DNA of 64,000 nucleotides, from assembly GCA_029582155.1 (NCBI GenBank), contig CM055909.1:22403347-22467346 (forward strand). The letters run 5' to 3'. Position 1 is the first letter of the stretch. Every line of letters starts with the position of its first letter. Below the pieces are notes generated by a model. It had not been told where the DNA came from. It saw only the letters and a list, made by a program, of their open reading frames with translations, and searched no databases. The stretch comes from Panopea generosa (taxonomy: Eukaryota; Mollusca; Bivalvia; Adapedonta; Hiatellidae). The translations under genes and the position numbers were made by a program. Shown piece after piece: positions 27,801 to 32,967 of the stretch.

Positions 27801-28988
27801 TATAGCCTTCTCAATAATTATTTAATCAAACTATGCGTTATACAAAACCAATATACTGTTACGGTAACCTTTTTGCATCATGTGGGTGATTTTCTAACGC
27901 GTCATAGATTCGTTTGTATTAAATACCCTACAGGAAATATAAAGATATTTGTGCTTGCTTAATGCAATTTTCTCAAGTATGCAACCACATCAATATGCAT
28001 ATTATGTTGTTTTGAATTAAAAGATACACACAAACCACGATATGCAAACATGTCATTTTATTTTACCATAAAATGACTATACTGTAATATATAATCGATT
28101 ACATTATATTATAATGTGAGTTAAATATTATATACATAACTAGTTAACTAACATTCTTACATAATATGACAAGTTATTTATAAATTCCCAAAATACGTTA
28201 TTCTGTAATTAAATAAAAGATTTCCACAGCAAAAGGTGGGCAACAGTCCGCCCTCACTGCGAATATAAACAAGTGTTAAAACTCATAAAACAAATAATTA
28301 TTAAATAAGGAACTCTCATGGAATAAGAAATGCTCAATATGCGTCCAGCCGAACCTGCACCAAAATAAAACACTTAATAACGCTATCAAACTCCAGATCT
28401 GAATGTATTTCGTTATAAGCCAGGCGGCAAAGTGACGATGACGGCGGGTCAATGAATACTACGACAGCTAAAATGTGTTCATGTTTTTTTGTGTTACAAA
28501 GGAAAGTAAGGGGTAACATGATATATTATTTTTAAATATTAAACGCAATGACAATTGAATATCGGAAAGGACGGCTGATTAACCATGCAAACTCATTTTT
28601 ACAATAATATTATTTCTTCTTGTTTATTGTTTCTTATCTTCGGATAGATCGGTATCTTTGTAAAACTATGAATTCCACGTGCTGGTTTTGTTCAATGTAA
28701 TGTATTGTTATTTCTGTTTACAAGTTCAAATAATCGTACATACTTTATTTAGAAAAAAACGCATTTTTTTCTTTTAAACTTTTTTATTTGAAATATACAT
28801 TTTATATAAGTGTTGGCTTTCAGATTAACGTTTTTTAGATCAGATAAACGCATATCATTTTCATTTCGACGTTATTATATAATAGTATGAATGCATATAA
28901 ACACTTACGTGGAGGTAGCTTGGTTAGGTATTGTTACAAGTATCCATAGAATAAGTCCTAACAGGGGCGGTGTATTTGCCGCCATCAT
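712..28988 (-). CDS. SSPO: SCO-spondin-like secreted VWD/C8/TIL protein, 5' 25 coding exons (partial)
   Basis: Twenty-five exons, read from 28988 down to 712, join in one frame (3,869 nt, 1,289 complete codons plus 2 nt); each junction has GT-AG sites and matching phase. Product in order: signal peptide (1-26), EMI (about 28-111), EGF (114-143), TB-like module (150-200), VWD1 (216-390), C8 (394-487), TIL (490-550), VWD2 (580-760), C8 (785-860), TIL (863-925), TIL (970-1030), VWD3 (1065-1225) and the start of a third C8. Known: VWD-C8-TIL assemblies build secreted, disulfide-linked polymers such as von Willebrand factor, gel mucins, hemocytin, otogelin and SCO-spondin. Inferred: SCO-spondin is the best match because an EMI module, a TB-like module with an ECC-type double cysteine and VWD1 follow one another, and VWD1 ends in ATFGNS. 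The EGF between EMI and TB is extra relative to the vertebrate protein as I recall it. The 3' half lies outside the window. Alternative: hemocytin or a shell-matrix mucin. Confidence 0.85.
852..2117 (-). other. SSPO: Intron 24
   Basis: Spliced between exons 24 and 25. It contains the tandem repeat at 1545-1830 and otherwise unrecognised AT-rich sequence. Confidence 0.7.
1545..1830. repeat. Tandem repeat, about five units of 55-66 bp
   Basis: Each unit starts ATAATTAGTGTTGTTGG, goes through TTTCTTTTACAA and ends near GCAATTTTTATATCG. Unit length alternates because some units carry an extra TTGTTGGTTTTC stretch. Copies are diverged, which suggests an old array. Confidence 0.85.
2118..2308 (-). 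CDS. SSPO: Exon 24: VWD3 end
   Basis: Encodes [20 protein letters not shown], then [10 protein letters not shown] and [11 protein letters not shown], ending LAPCF. [14 protein letters not shown] and F-G-x-x-W-K are hallmark VWD motifs. Donor GTAAGA, phase 0 out. Confidence 0.9.
2642..2839 (-). CDS. SSPO: Exon 23: VWD3, middle part
   Basis: Encodes [20 protein letters not shown] to [20 protein letters not shown]. Alternating hydrophobic strands are typical of the VWD centre. Donor G|GTCAGT, phases 1-1. Confidence 0.86.
3193..3507. mobile_element. Foldback/MITE-like element with 32-bp inverted arms
   Basis: Arms at 3259-3290 and 3476-3507 are inverted copies, 29 of 32 bases matching, with core ACTGAACGG(A/T)ACAGC. 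A direct, shorter copy of the left arm lies at about 3205-3240, so the left end is duplicated. No coding capacity. It lies in intron 22 (2840-4155). Confidence 0.65.
4156..4308 (-). CDS. SSPO: Exon 22: VWD3, N-terminal part
   Basis: Encodes [20 protein letters not shown] followed by [10 protein letters not shown]: the canonical start of a VWD domain, better conserved than in VWD1 and VWD2. Acceptor ATAAG, donor G|GTAAGT. Confidence 0.9.
4309..4897 (-). other. SSPO: Intron 21, nothing recognised
   Basis: AT-rich intron between exons 21 and 22; no repeat or reading frame stands out. Confidence 0.6.
4898..4947 (-). CDS. SSPO: Exon 21: short linker exon before VWD3
   Basis: A 50-bp exon encoding [16 protein letters not shown]. 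It completes the C-x-G-x-W strip after TIL. Phases 2 in and 1 out match both neighbours, which is the main evidence for so short an exon. Confidence 0.76.
4948..5822 (-). other. SSPO: Intron 20 with a solo 25-bp satellite-like unit
   Basis: Mostly unrecognised AT-rich DNA. At 5461-5495 one stretch reads GAAACGCAACACAAGAATAG, nearly the same as the unit of the large array 40 kb away at 45.6-48.0 kb. Confidence 0.55.
5823..5914 (-). CDS. SSPO: Exon 20: TIL domain 3, end
   Basis: Encodes [20 protein letters not shown] then [12 protein letters not shown]-x-P-x-x-C-x-C follows the TIL CPKG motif of exon 19. The next in-frame codon in the genome is a stop just past the CT|GTAAAT donor, so splicing is required. 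Confidence 0.82.
6568..6763 (-). CDS. SSPO: Exon 19: TIL domain 3, first part
   Basis: Encodes [34 protein letters not shown] and [15 protein letters not shown]. The first block closes the previous module; the second is a further TIL. Donor GAT|GTAAGT, acceptor TTTCAG. Confidence 0.85.
7377..7905. repeat. Dispersed ATATGGCATATGC motifs and a poly-G run
   Basis: TATGGCATATGCAAA or close variants occur near 7417, 7445, 7836, 7862 and 7894, partly palindromic (GCATATGC). A run of about 14 G lies near 7390. The stretch is inside intron 18 and shows no coding potential. Confidence 0.55.
8270..8326. other. Hairpin repeat, copy 1
   Basis: ACTGCCAGACGACAGCGCAAA is partly complementary to TTTGCCTGCTGCCGTACGGC plus AGT 11-15 nt downstream, giving a stem-loop of about 57 nt. 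It is the most diverged of three copies in the same orientation inside intron 18. Confidence 0.65.
8512..8567. other. Hairpin repeat, copy 2
   Basis: Same left arm (ACTGCCGGACGACAGCGCAA) and a right arm TTTGCTGACTGTTGTGCGGC that folds back on it. An AT dinucleotide run follows immediately. Spacing to copy 1 is about 242 bp. Confidence 0.65.
8730..8784. other. Hairpin repeat, copy 3
   Basis: ACTGCCGGCCGACAGCGCAA pairs with TTTGCGTGCTGCCGTTCGGC plus AGT; this is the most regular of the three stems. Spacing to copy 2 is about 218 bp. Downstream there is a second short echo, CGGTAAAACGGCACT. Confidence 0.65.
8958..9225 (-). CDS. SSPO: Exon 18: TIL domain 2
   Basis: Encodes [40 protein letters not shown] and [16 protein letters not shown], then NCYS before a TG|GTACGT donor. 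CxxxCxxGCxCPxGxxLxxxGxCV is a textbook TIL pattern. Intron 18, downstream in transcription, contains the three hairpins at 8.27-8.78 kb. Confidence 0.88.
9525..9768 (-). CDS. SSPO: Exon 17: C8 domain 2
   Basis: Encodes [38 protein letters not shown] and [19 protein letters not shown], ending GGKC. The set C-x-x-I, Y-x-x-C-x-x-D-x-C and A-x-E-C-x-x-x-G-x-x-I-x-x-W-R is a clear C8 domain. Phase 0 in, phase 1 out. Confidence 0.88.
10107..10271 (-). CDS. SSPO: Exon 16: VWD2 end and C8-2 start
   Basis: Encodes [20 protein letters not shown] and later [26 protein letters not shown] is the VWD core; the later part leads into C8. Its acceptor lies only about 10-15 bp from sequence homologous to the 44-bp minisatellite unit. 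Confidence 0.85.
10285..12850. repeat. 44-bp minisatellite, about 50 units
   Basis: Unit on the plus strand: GTCTTTATGTAATATAAGTT then ATGCAGTTACTTTAGATACC then TAAC. Units from 10.7 to 11.8 kb are well conserved; those beyond 12.0 kb are degenerate and shortened. A block of four units is duplicated (about 10758-10934 and 10935-11110) with shared private variants (GGATATC, TTAAGAT), so a higher-order repeat exists. A SINE interrupts the array at 12391-12686. Confidence 0.95.
12391..12686 (+). mobile_element. tRNA-derived SINE, family 1, full length, with TSD
   Basis: The tRNA-like head holds an A box (TTAGCTCAGTCAGTTACGCG) and a B box (GAGTTCGAATCCC). The body has ATTCGTCTCTCACCGCTGAT and GTGCTCGAGTACTGGTTAAT and the element ends in a (CAAT)n tail. 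The 11-bp direct repeat CTTAATGTAAC flanks it at 12380-12390 and 12687-12697. The repeat is itself part of a minisatellite unit, so the SINE inserted after the array had formed. Confidence 0.92.
12984..13169 (-). CDS. SSPO: Exon 15: VWD2, third part
   Basis: Sixty-two codons, [20 protein letters not shown] to [20 protein letters not shown] plus K. It matches the VWD region V-x-V-N-G ... hydrophobic strands before GxCGxxN. Phase 0 on both sides. It sits between two minisatellite-filled introns: the 31-bp array upstream and the 44-bp array downstream. Confidence 0.84.
13275..13985. repeat. 31-bp minisatellite, about 22 units
   Basis: Unit: ATATAGATATGGGCGATTTA followed by CACTTTATTCC. It is inside intron 14 and starts about 105 bp from the exon 15 acceptor. 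The length is 1 mod 3, so long stop-free frames occur by chance and are not genes. Confidence 0.93.
14545..14820 (-). mobile_element. tRNA-derived SINE, family 2, diverged copy
   Basis: Similar to the copies at 25.3 and 32.0 kb: CAGTCATATCGCAACGGTGT, TTGAGACAGTATTCT and AAGCTTCTAGTACCATTTT on the plus strand, with a tRNA-like head near 14720-14815 on the minus strand. About 30 bp separate it from the donor of exon 14. It is more diverged than the other two copies. Confidence 0.72.
14852..14995 (-). CDS. SSPO: Exon 14: VWD2, second part
   Basis: Forty-eight codons, [39 protein letters not shown], ending ETVVIQ, phase 0 on both sides. This fits the strand-rich section of VWD after the first block. 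A SINE ends about 30 bp beyond the donor. Confidence 0.83.
14996..15882 (-). other. SSPO: Intron 13, nothing recognised
   Basis: AT-rich. Three short CATGACGTCRTWATG-like stretches occur at about 15448-15505, containing TGACGT half-sites; otherwise nothing stands out. Confidence 0.45.
15883..16024 (-). CDS. SSPO: Exon 13: TIL end and VWD2 start
   Basis: Encodes [14 protein letters not shown] (the C-x-G-x-W-x-C strip after TIL) and then [19 protein letters not shown], the start of the second VWD domain. The split codon is Cys. Intron 12 upstream (16025-17909) is long and carries a MITE and a dispersed repeat. Confidence 0.86.
16737..16925 (+). mobile_element. MITE family T (TCTCCCGAATCAGG), copy A
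   Basis: Carries AATATCTCCCGAATCAGGTC, GGCAGGGAATTCTATGCCTG and CAACTGACCAATCA in the order seen in four other copies in this window. The right end is degraded. Non-coding, about 190 bp, in intron 12. Confidence 0.75.
17500..17730 (+). repeat. Dispersed repeat R, copy 1
   Basis: Shares AAAATCGCCGTTAGTCAATT, GACATTTAAAATGA and TATGAATAATTGTTGGTTTA with 43520-43745 in the same orientation over about 220 bp. No frame or inverted ends recognised; probably a fragment of a longer mobile element. Confidence 0.75.
17910..18150 (-). CDS. SSPO: Exon 12: TIL domain 1
   Basis: Encodes [40 protein letters not shown] and [17 protein letters not shown]-x-x-x-x-Y-x-x-C and CxCPxGxxLxxxxCV define a trypsin-inhibitor-like module, which in VWF-type proteins links the C8 of one assembly to the next VWD. 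Donor TG|GTACGA. Confidence 0.86.
18696..18855 (-). CDS. SSPO: Exon 11: C8 domain 1, second half
   Basis: Encodes [19 protein letters not shown], then [19 protein letters not shown] and STC. The Y-A-x-x-C and W-R-x-x-x-x-C pattern ends C8. Two overlapping donors (C|GTACGT and CGTAC|GTACAA) exist; only the first gives the next exon's frame and the canonical C-P junction. Confidence 0.84.
18856..20392 (-). other. SSPO: Intron 10 with a SINE
   Basis: Holds the family 3 SINE at about 19595-19830; the rest is unrecognised AT-rich DNA. Confidence 0.6.
19595..19830 (+). mobile_element. tRNA-derived SINE, family 3, copy 1
   Basis: Starts near GGGTCCTCTGTGACCGGGTG; the B box is GATGGTTCGAGTCTC. The body shares CCACCAATAAAACTGGACAT and GCCATATATAA with the copy at 50.3 kb. 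The head, with a long variable arm, resembles a Leu/Ser-class tRNA. Confidence 0.78.
20393..20512 (-). CDS. SSPO: Exon 10: C8 domain 1, first half
   Basis: Forty complete codons, [13 protein letters not shown], then [18 protein letters not shown]. The spacing of the cysteines and the pattern C-x(2)-(I/V)-x(6)-F-x-x-C fit the C8 domain that follows VWD. Confidence 0.84.
20944..21014 (-). CDS. SSPO: Exon 9: VWD1 end
   Basis: A 71-bp exon encoding [19 protein letters not shown] and TGESK. ATFGNSF/W closes VWD domains; vertebrate SCO-spondin has ATFGNSW at the matching place. Donor GTAAGT. Confidence 0.83.
21505..21675 (-). CDS. SSPO: Exon 8: VWD1, GLCGNNNG part
   Basis: Encodes [18 protein letters not shown] and [17 protein letters not shown]. 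GLCGNxNG is the conserved calcium-binding-type core of VWD domains. Phases 1-1. Intron 7 upstream holds the 35-bp array. Confidence 0.87.
22330..23014. repeat. 35-bp minisatellite touching the exon 7 donor
   Basis: Unit on the plus strand: CATGTAGGCTTACACATTGA then CATATCGTTATTAAT, about 19 units. On the minus strand each unit reads ATGTGTAAGCCTACATG, so each repeats the exon 7 donor (AAT|GTAAGCCTACATGA). A three-unit higher-order repeat (variants ATTTATAAT, ATTACTC, AATAATC) is visible at about 22485-22695. Confidence 0.93.
23015..23132 (-). CDS. SSPO: Exon 7: VWD1, middle part
   Basis: Encodes [20 protein letters not shown] and [19 protein letters not shown], the beta-rich centre of VWD1. 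The donor AAT|GTAAGCC at 23014 is directly continuous with a 35-bp minisatellite whose units repeat the same donor-like sequence. Confidence 0.85.
23133..23827 (-). other. SSPO: Intron 6, nothing recognised
   Basis: AT-rich; no exon, SINE or inverted repeat seen. Confidence 0.55.
23828..24027 (-). CDS. SSPO: Exon 6: VWD1, N-terminal part
   Basis: Encodes [19 protein letters not shown] followed by [11 protein letters not shown]. The FDGxxYxFxGxCxYxLA block is the diagnostic start of a von Willebrand type D domain. It ends at ...TTCRK, phase 0. Confidence 0.88.
24207..24377 (+). mobile_element. tRNA-derived SINE, family 1, 5'-truncated, with TSD
   Basis: Lacks the tRNA head and begins within the body (CAATGTGTCTCATTGTCATT), then GTGCTCGAGTACTGGTTAAT and a CAATCAAT tail. 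The 10-bp repeat TCTTTTATTG flanks it at 24197-24206 and 24378-24387. It lies in intron 5. Confidence 0.88.
24628..24804 (-). CDS. SSPO: Exon 5: TB-like cysteine module
   Basis: Encodes [12 protein letters not shown], then [14 protein letters not shown] and [12 protein letters not shown]. The paired cysteines followed by G-x-S-W and a C-x-x-C end resemble the TB/properdin-N-like module that sits between EMI and VWD1 in SCO-spondin. Another symmetric 1-1 exon. This module is the main reason for preferring SCO-spondin over mucin or hemocytin. Confidence 0.78.
25269..25590 (-). mobile_element. tRNA-derived SINE, family 2, full length
   Basis: On the minus strand it begins with a tRNA-like head (CGCAGCGTGGTCTATTGGTA; B box GGGTTCGATCCCTGG). 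The body has AATGGTACTAGAAGCTTCCT and GACTGGGTGGGGTATCATAC. The 9-bp repeat TTATATGGT flanks it at 25260-25268 and 25591-25599. It lies in intron 4. Confidence 0.88.
25866..25970 (-). CDS. SSPO: Exon 4: EGF-like domain
   Basis: One phase 1-1 exon carries a whole EGF module: [12 protein letters not shown], then [15 protein letters not shown], with six cysteines in EGF spacing and the CxCxxGYxGxxC ending. A symmetric 1-1 exon is typical of shuffled EGF modules, which fits later insertion between EMI and the TB-like module. Confidence 0.85.
26406..26467 (-). CDS. SSPO: Exon 3: EMI domain end
   Basis: Sixty-two bases encoding [20 protein letters not shown]. The CC-G-F/W-x-G-x-x-C signature is the standard end of EMI domains (compare CCPGWGGAHC in vertebrate SCO-spondin). 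Phases at both ends match the neighbouring exons. Confidence 0.82.
26840..27034 (-). CDS. SSPO: Exon 2: EMI domain, main part
   Basis: Begins KCDYTKTV and carries [15 protein letters not shown] and DPMCVFSK. The cysteine spacing fits the N-terminal two thirds of an EMI domain, a small disulfide-rich module near the N-terminus of secreted matrix proteins. Acceptor CCAG, donor GTAAGT. Intron 1 (27035-28908) separates it from the signal-peptide exon. Confidence 0.82.
27035..28908 (-). other. SSPO: Intron 1 with a LINE 3' tail
   Basis: First intron of the secreted-protein gene. Apart from the LINE-like tail at about 27565-27665 it is featureless AT-rich DNA. Confidence 0.65.
27565..27665 (+). 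mobile_element. LINE 3' end fragment
   Basis: TTTGGGCCAGAGGCCTATAT followed by ACCAAATAAATAAA. The GGGCCAGAGGCC plus short AAATA tail is a common 3' end of molluscan non-LTR elements; an inverted copy lies at 39.8 kb. Confidence 0.5.
28909..28988 (-). CDS. SSPO: Exon 1: start codon and signal peptide
   Basis: Encodes a typical signal peptide: MMAANT, a hydrophobic core [11 protein letters not shown], then a small-residue end QATS. Two ATGs are adjacent at 28988 and 28985; the first is used here. The exon ends with two bases of a split Thr codon at a GTAAGT donor, and that phase is exactly what exon 2 needs. A longer reading frame overlaps it in another frame and does not splice into the gene. 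Untranslated upstream exons may exist. Confidence 0.8.
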
Positions 28989-29955
28989 ACGTCCCTTCAT
29001 AAGGGTCTGTCAAAAACGGGGCTCTTAAAACAAACGTCCTATAGATTTGTTTTTTGCTTTTATTCTTCACAAACAAAGGTAGAATATAAAGTCCCTTATT
29101 CACTTTCCCCGTTTTTGCCAGTTTATTGGACGCTGTCTTACAAATGAACTGGGGTTGATTTATATACCTCGCCTTATCACGTAAGCAAGAATCAATGGTC
29201 AAATCCAGCTTCTTTTTCTTATCGATAGTTCTTTACGTCTTACAAAATGTGTTGACATAAATCACGATATTGAAGCAAGAGTAACGTATCTCAAAGTGTT
29301 ACGGCTCATTCAATAACGTATTTTGTTTATAAGAGTCCTTTACCATCATAAGTATAATGCCCTCACCTTATAGCAGATGTTGACAGAATTTCAAAGGATT
29401 TCGTGGGTTTAGGAAACATGTTTCTTTGAATGTTATGAAGCATAGGCGTAAATTTCCATAAATTATTCTGATAAGCCAAATACTAATACGACATATGGTG
29501 ACATAAAGCGATGATCGGATTTGTACAGCGATTATAAGTGATTTTACAACTTATGGACATTCCTATGAACAGTGTAGACCTTACGCTGTTTCATCTGTTT
29601 AAGACTTTTCTACATAATATCAACAGTTTTATTGATAAGTTTTCCTGAAGAATTAAGTAACCCTCTGTAATTACTATTTGTCAGTAACATAAAATGTTGA
29701 CCTTTCTCATTTGTTGACTACGCAATATTTCCAGCGATAAAAAGAAAAAAAAAGGAACAGTGATGTTGATATAGAATTCGATATGTTCAGATATGCATAT
29801 CATGTTCACGTGTTACTACATATTCCAATTCAATCTCTTACCTTAAAGGTCATAAGCAACAATTATAATAATTATTATAATTATTATTATTATCATTAAT
29901 AGGGCCTATCATCATTATTAGTAGTACCGTTCTAATTATAATTGTTGTTTACTAT
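28989..29955. other. Upstream flank of the secreted-protein gene
   Basis: Should contain the promoter and 5' UTR of the minus-strand gene. No TATA box or other element can be assigned with confidence. A (TTA)n-like run lies near 29860-29900. Confidence 0.4.
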
Positions 29956-29959
29956 AACT

Positions 29960-30260
29960 ATTCCTATTTTTATGCACCACAACTCCTCCAAATCTTTGAG
30001 GGTGGCATATAGGTTTCGCAGTGTCCGTCCGGCCTGTAACTTTTTATTAATTCTTTGCTCAATTCATCAGCATGACATGACGACGTGTTGCGCGTAAGAC
30101 ACTCACCCGTACCTCAAAAGTCAAGGTCATATTTACAGTTTGTCTGTCGTGTCAGGCCTGCAACTTTGAGTTTGTTTGATAACACATTGAGTCTGAGTGA
30201 GATTTCGTGTCTAGTCTGTAATTTTGTCAGACATGAATGACTTTCACAAACACTTGGCTC
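29960..30260. repeat. Degenerate dispersed repeat
   Basis: ATCTTTGAGGGTGGCATATA and GCAGTGTCCGTCCGGCCTGT resemble a repeat common in bivalve genomes; a second diverged GTCTGTCGTGTCAGGCCTGC segment follows. Family not identified. Confidence 0.35.
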
Positions 30261-30264
30261 AATT

Positions 30265-30668
30265 TATTTGACTGACTGCCCGTCTGAAAGACTCTGTCTC
30301 GGGCAGAACAGCTACTTTGTGTGGAGGGTTTTATTTGGCTGACTGCCCGTCTGGAGGACTCTGTCTCGGGCAGAACAGCAACTCTGTGTGGAAGTTTTTA
30401 TTTGGCTGACTGCCCGTCTGGAAGACTCTGTCTCGGGCATAACAGCAACTTTGTGTGGAGGTTTTTATTTGGCTGACTGCCCGTCTGGAAGACTCTGTCT
30501 CGGGCATAACAGCAACTTTGTGTGGAGGTTATTATTTGACTGACTGCCCGTCTGGAAGACTATGTCTCGAGCAGAACAGCAACTTTGTGTGGAGGGTTAT
30601 ATTTGACAGACTGCCCGTCTGGAAGACTCTGTCTCGGGCAGAACAGCAACGTTGTGTGGAAGTGAGTT
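30265..30668. repeat. 66-bp tandem repeat, six units
   Basis: Unit: TTTATTTGGCTGACTGCCCG, TCTGGAAGACTCTGTCTCGG, GCAGAACAGCAACTTTGTGT, GGAGG. Units are very similar, so the array is young. It directly follows the degenerate repeat at 30.0-30.26 kb. Its stop-free frame comes from the repeat length. Confidence 0.93.
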
Positions 30669-30669
30669 C

Positions 30670-31565
30670 CACAGACCAAATTCATTTGCAGAAACCGAGA
30701 AATAAGAAAAATTGTGCACATATATAAATTCTTTTAAAATAGTAAATAATGCTTCTATCTTGTGTCACGACTAGGTTTCGCGTTACATGGGCTCATTTGA
30801 GAATAAAACGTTTGAAATAAAACGACATTTGTAGTCAATAGGGTTGTCCTTTAAATATCCGGCTGGTAAGGTTAGTATTGGCCACTGCCATAAGGTGAAA
30901 AGTAGCTTTTGAACAACAAACATTTTCTCTATTGTTGATATATTCATATGCGTGAATGACGACGAAACTGTGAAGCAGATACAAGTTGTACTCTTACACC
31001 TGTGGTATATGCGCAAAAATGTCAATAAACATACGTTGTGTCTTCGGAAAGACATTTTGTTCGCGTTTGCATCTACCCAGAAAAAAGTACGAACAGGAAT
31101 TGTAAAAGCCGTGGTTGCTTATTTTATAATAGGTGATAAAAAAACGTACGTTCAACCCGTGTTTTGTAGTCACCACTGATTATATATTTCTACTAAATTT
31201 CACCTGACATGCCGTTCTATTACATTAAGCACAAATTACCATAAATCGAAGCTAATATGATAATCTTGTTTTCGCTATGGCAACAGGTGTACTTTCGGAA
31301 AAGTTCAGCACGGGTCTGAAAAGGTCGAATTGGATGCGACCGCTATACTCTATTTTGGTCTCCTAACAGTCGATTTTAAGTATTCAACAACACGAAAGTG
31401 TTATACAGACGTGTCTTCAAAGTAGAACGAGAAGGTAAATAGGTAATACTTCTTATTGCCTATATTCGGAGCAAAAATTTTTTTAAAAGAAATGTTAAAG
31501 TAAAGATTATCTACTTTTGCTTTCTAACACAATCTGCGCTGATTATGTTTAAAATTATAAGGACG
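30670..31565. other. Intergenic, nothing recognised
   Basis: No convincing frame. AACAACACGAAAG at about 31386 recurs at about 32827, next to MITE copy E. Confidence 0.45.
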
Positions 31566-31569
31566 CTTT

Positions 31570-31950
31570 CAGAAACCAGACTTCTGTTTATCAAATACGT
31601 TTAAGTTGTTTTGTTGTTGTTGTTGTTGTTGTTGTTGTATGAACCAGCCTTCTGTTTCACAAACACGTTTAAGTTGTTGTTGTTGTTGTTGTTTGAACCA
31701 GACCCCTGTTTCACAAACACGTTTAAGTTGTGTTTTTTTTGTGTTATTGTTGTTGCTGTTGTTGTTGTTTGAACCAGACTTCTGTTTCACAAGCACGTTT
31801 AAGTTTTTGTTGTTGTTGTTGTTGTTGTTGTCGTCGTCGTTTGAACCAGACTTCTGTTTAACAAACACGTTTATGTTTTTGTTGTTGTAATTGTTGTTGT
31901 TTAAACCAGACTTCTGTTTCAACAACATGTTGCTGTTGTTATTTTGCTGC

Positions 31951-31990
<40 letters not shown>
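31570..31990. repeat. Compound repeat: GAACCAGACTTCTG units with (GTT)n
   Basis: Six units alternate a roughly 35-bp block (GAACCAGACTTCTGTTTCAC, AAACACGTTTAAG) with GTT runs of varying length, ending in a longer pure (GTT)n run. The run is continuous with the AAC-rich 3' end of the adjacent minus-strand SINE. Confidence 0.9.
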
Positions 31991-31991
<1 letters not shown>

Positions 31992-31994
<3 letters not shown>

Positions 31995-32276
31995 GTATTG
32001 TTTTAGTTATATTGCGACGGTGGCCACTTGAGACAGTACTGTAAGTGCTGCCACACTGAACTGTCATGCCGGAGACACATGTTATGATACCCCACCCAGT
32101 CACATTATACTGACACCGAGCCGACCAGACCTAACACTATCCTTTAAATACTGAGCGCCAAGCGAGGAAGCTTCTGGTACCGTTTCTCAAGTATTAAGTA
32201 TGACCAGGCCGGGTATCGAATCCACGATTTCCGCATGCGAAGCGGACACTCTACGTCTAGGCCACCACTGCGGTAC
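31992..32276 (-). mobile_element. tRNA-derived SINE, family 2, copy 3
   Basis: Plus-strand markers ATTGCGACGGTGGCCACTTG, GAAGCTTCTGGTACCGTTTC and GGCCGGGTATCGAATCCACG match the copies at 14.6 and 25.3 kb. The element reads on the minus strand, with its tRNA-like head near 32190-32276 and its 3' tail toward the GTT microsatellite. Confidence 0.85.
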
Positions 32277-32619
32277 AGGTTATATTATATAAGATAATAA
32301 TAAAAAAAACTCAAATCTAAGAAAACTCTCTAAATGATCAGGATTTTAGTCTGGCTCCAGTAAAATGCATGTGGTTTCTTTTGTATGGATTATATAATAA
32401 ACAAATAACAAACCAGAATTGAGATAAGTTTATAAGTATTTAAGTTAAATGTTAATGAAATAGAAGTTAGACACCATTAAATAGCACAAAGATACTACTA
32501 TGGTCTGAATTTCCGATATTTATACAACTACTTAGAAATAAAACATCGCTTGATGCTTCCGCCATCTATGAATATAGATAACCATTTTTTTTTTCATTTT
32601 GAAGTATCCCATGGAATCT

Positions 32620-32800
32620 GGTTTAACATTGCTGTTCCGACTGGGTACGTTAAATAGCCATTTTTACAAGTACGCTGATTGGCTGATTGATCAGTTGCTT
32701 CAGGGGAAAGTTTGAATGACGTCATAGTTTAGTTAACGTTCTATTGCTATAAATTGTGGGACAGGCATATATAGACCTGATTCGGGAGATATAAGGTTCT
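32620..32800 (-). mobile_element. MITE family T, copy E (inverted)
   Basis: The reverse complement carries ATATCTCCCGAATCAGGTCT, ATATGCCTGTCCCACAATTT, TATGACGTCATTCAAACTTT and CAACTGATCAATCAGC, in the same order as copies A-D. Confidence 0.78.
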
Positions 32801-32911
32801 ATAAATAAACTATGTTTAACAGTCTCAACAACACGAAAGGAAGGACTGGTACGTTTTATTTGGCACCTTTATTTATATTCTTCTGTCTGATATAATTAAG
32901 TGTTATTTACA

Positions 32912-32915
<4 letters not shown>

Positions 32916-32967
<52 letters not shown>

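Noticed and set aside
28924-29202. Ninety-two-codon minus-strand frame over exon 1
   Set aside because: It is in a different frame from the signal-peptide exon, has no recognisable motif and ends before the splice donor. The [11 protein letters not shown] frame fits the downstream phase.
30455-30727. Ninety-codon frame with LTDCPSGRLCLEQNSN-like repeats
   Set aside because: Produced by the 66-bp tandem repeat (22 codons per unit); nothing else supports coding.
31569-31928. Asn-rich minus-strand frame / Cys-rich plus-strand frame
   Set aside because: Translation of GTT/AAC microsatellite and its interspersed blocks.
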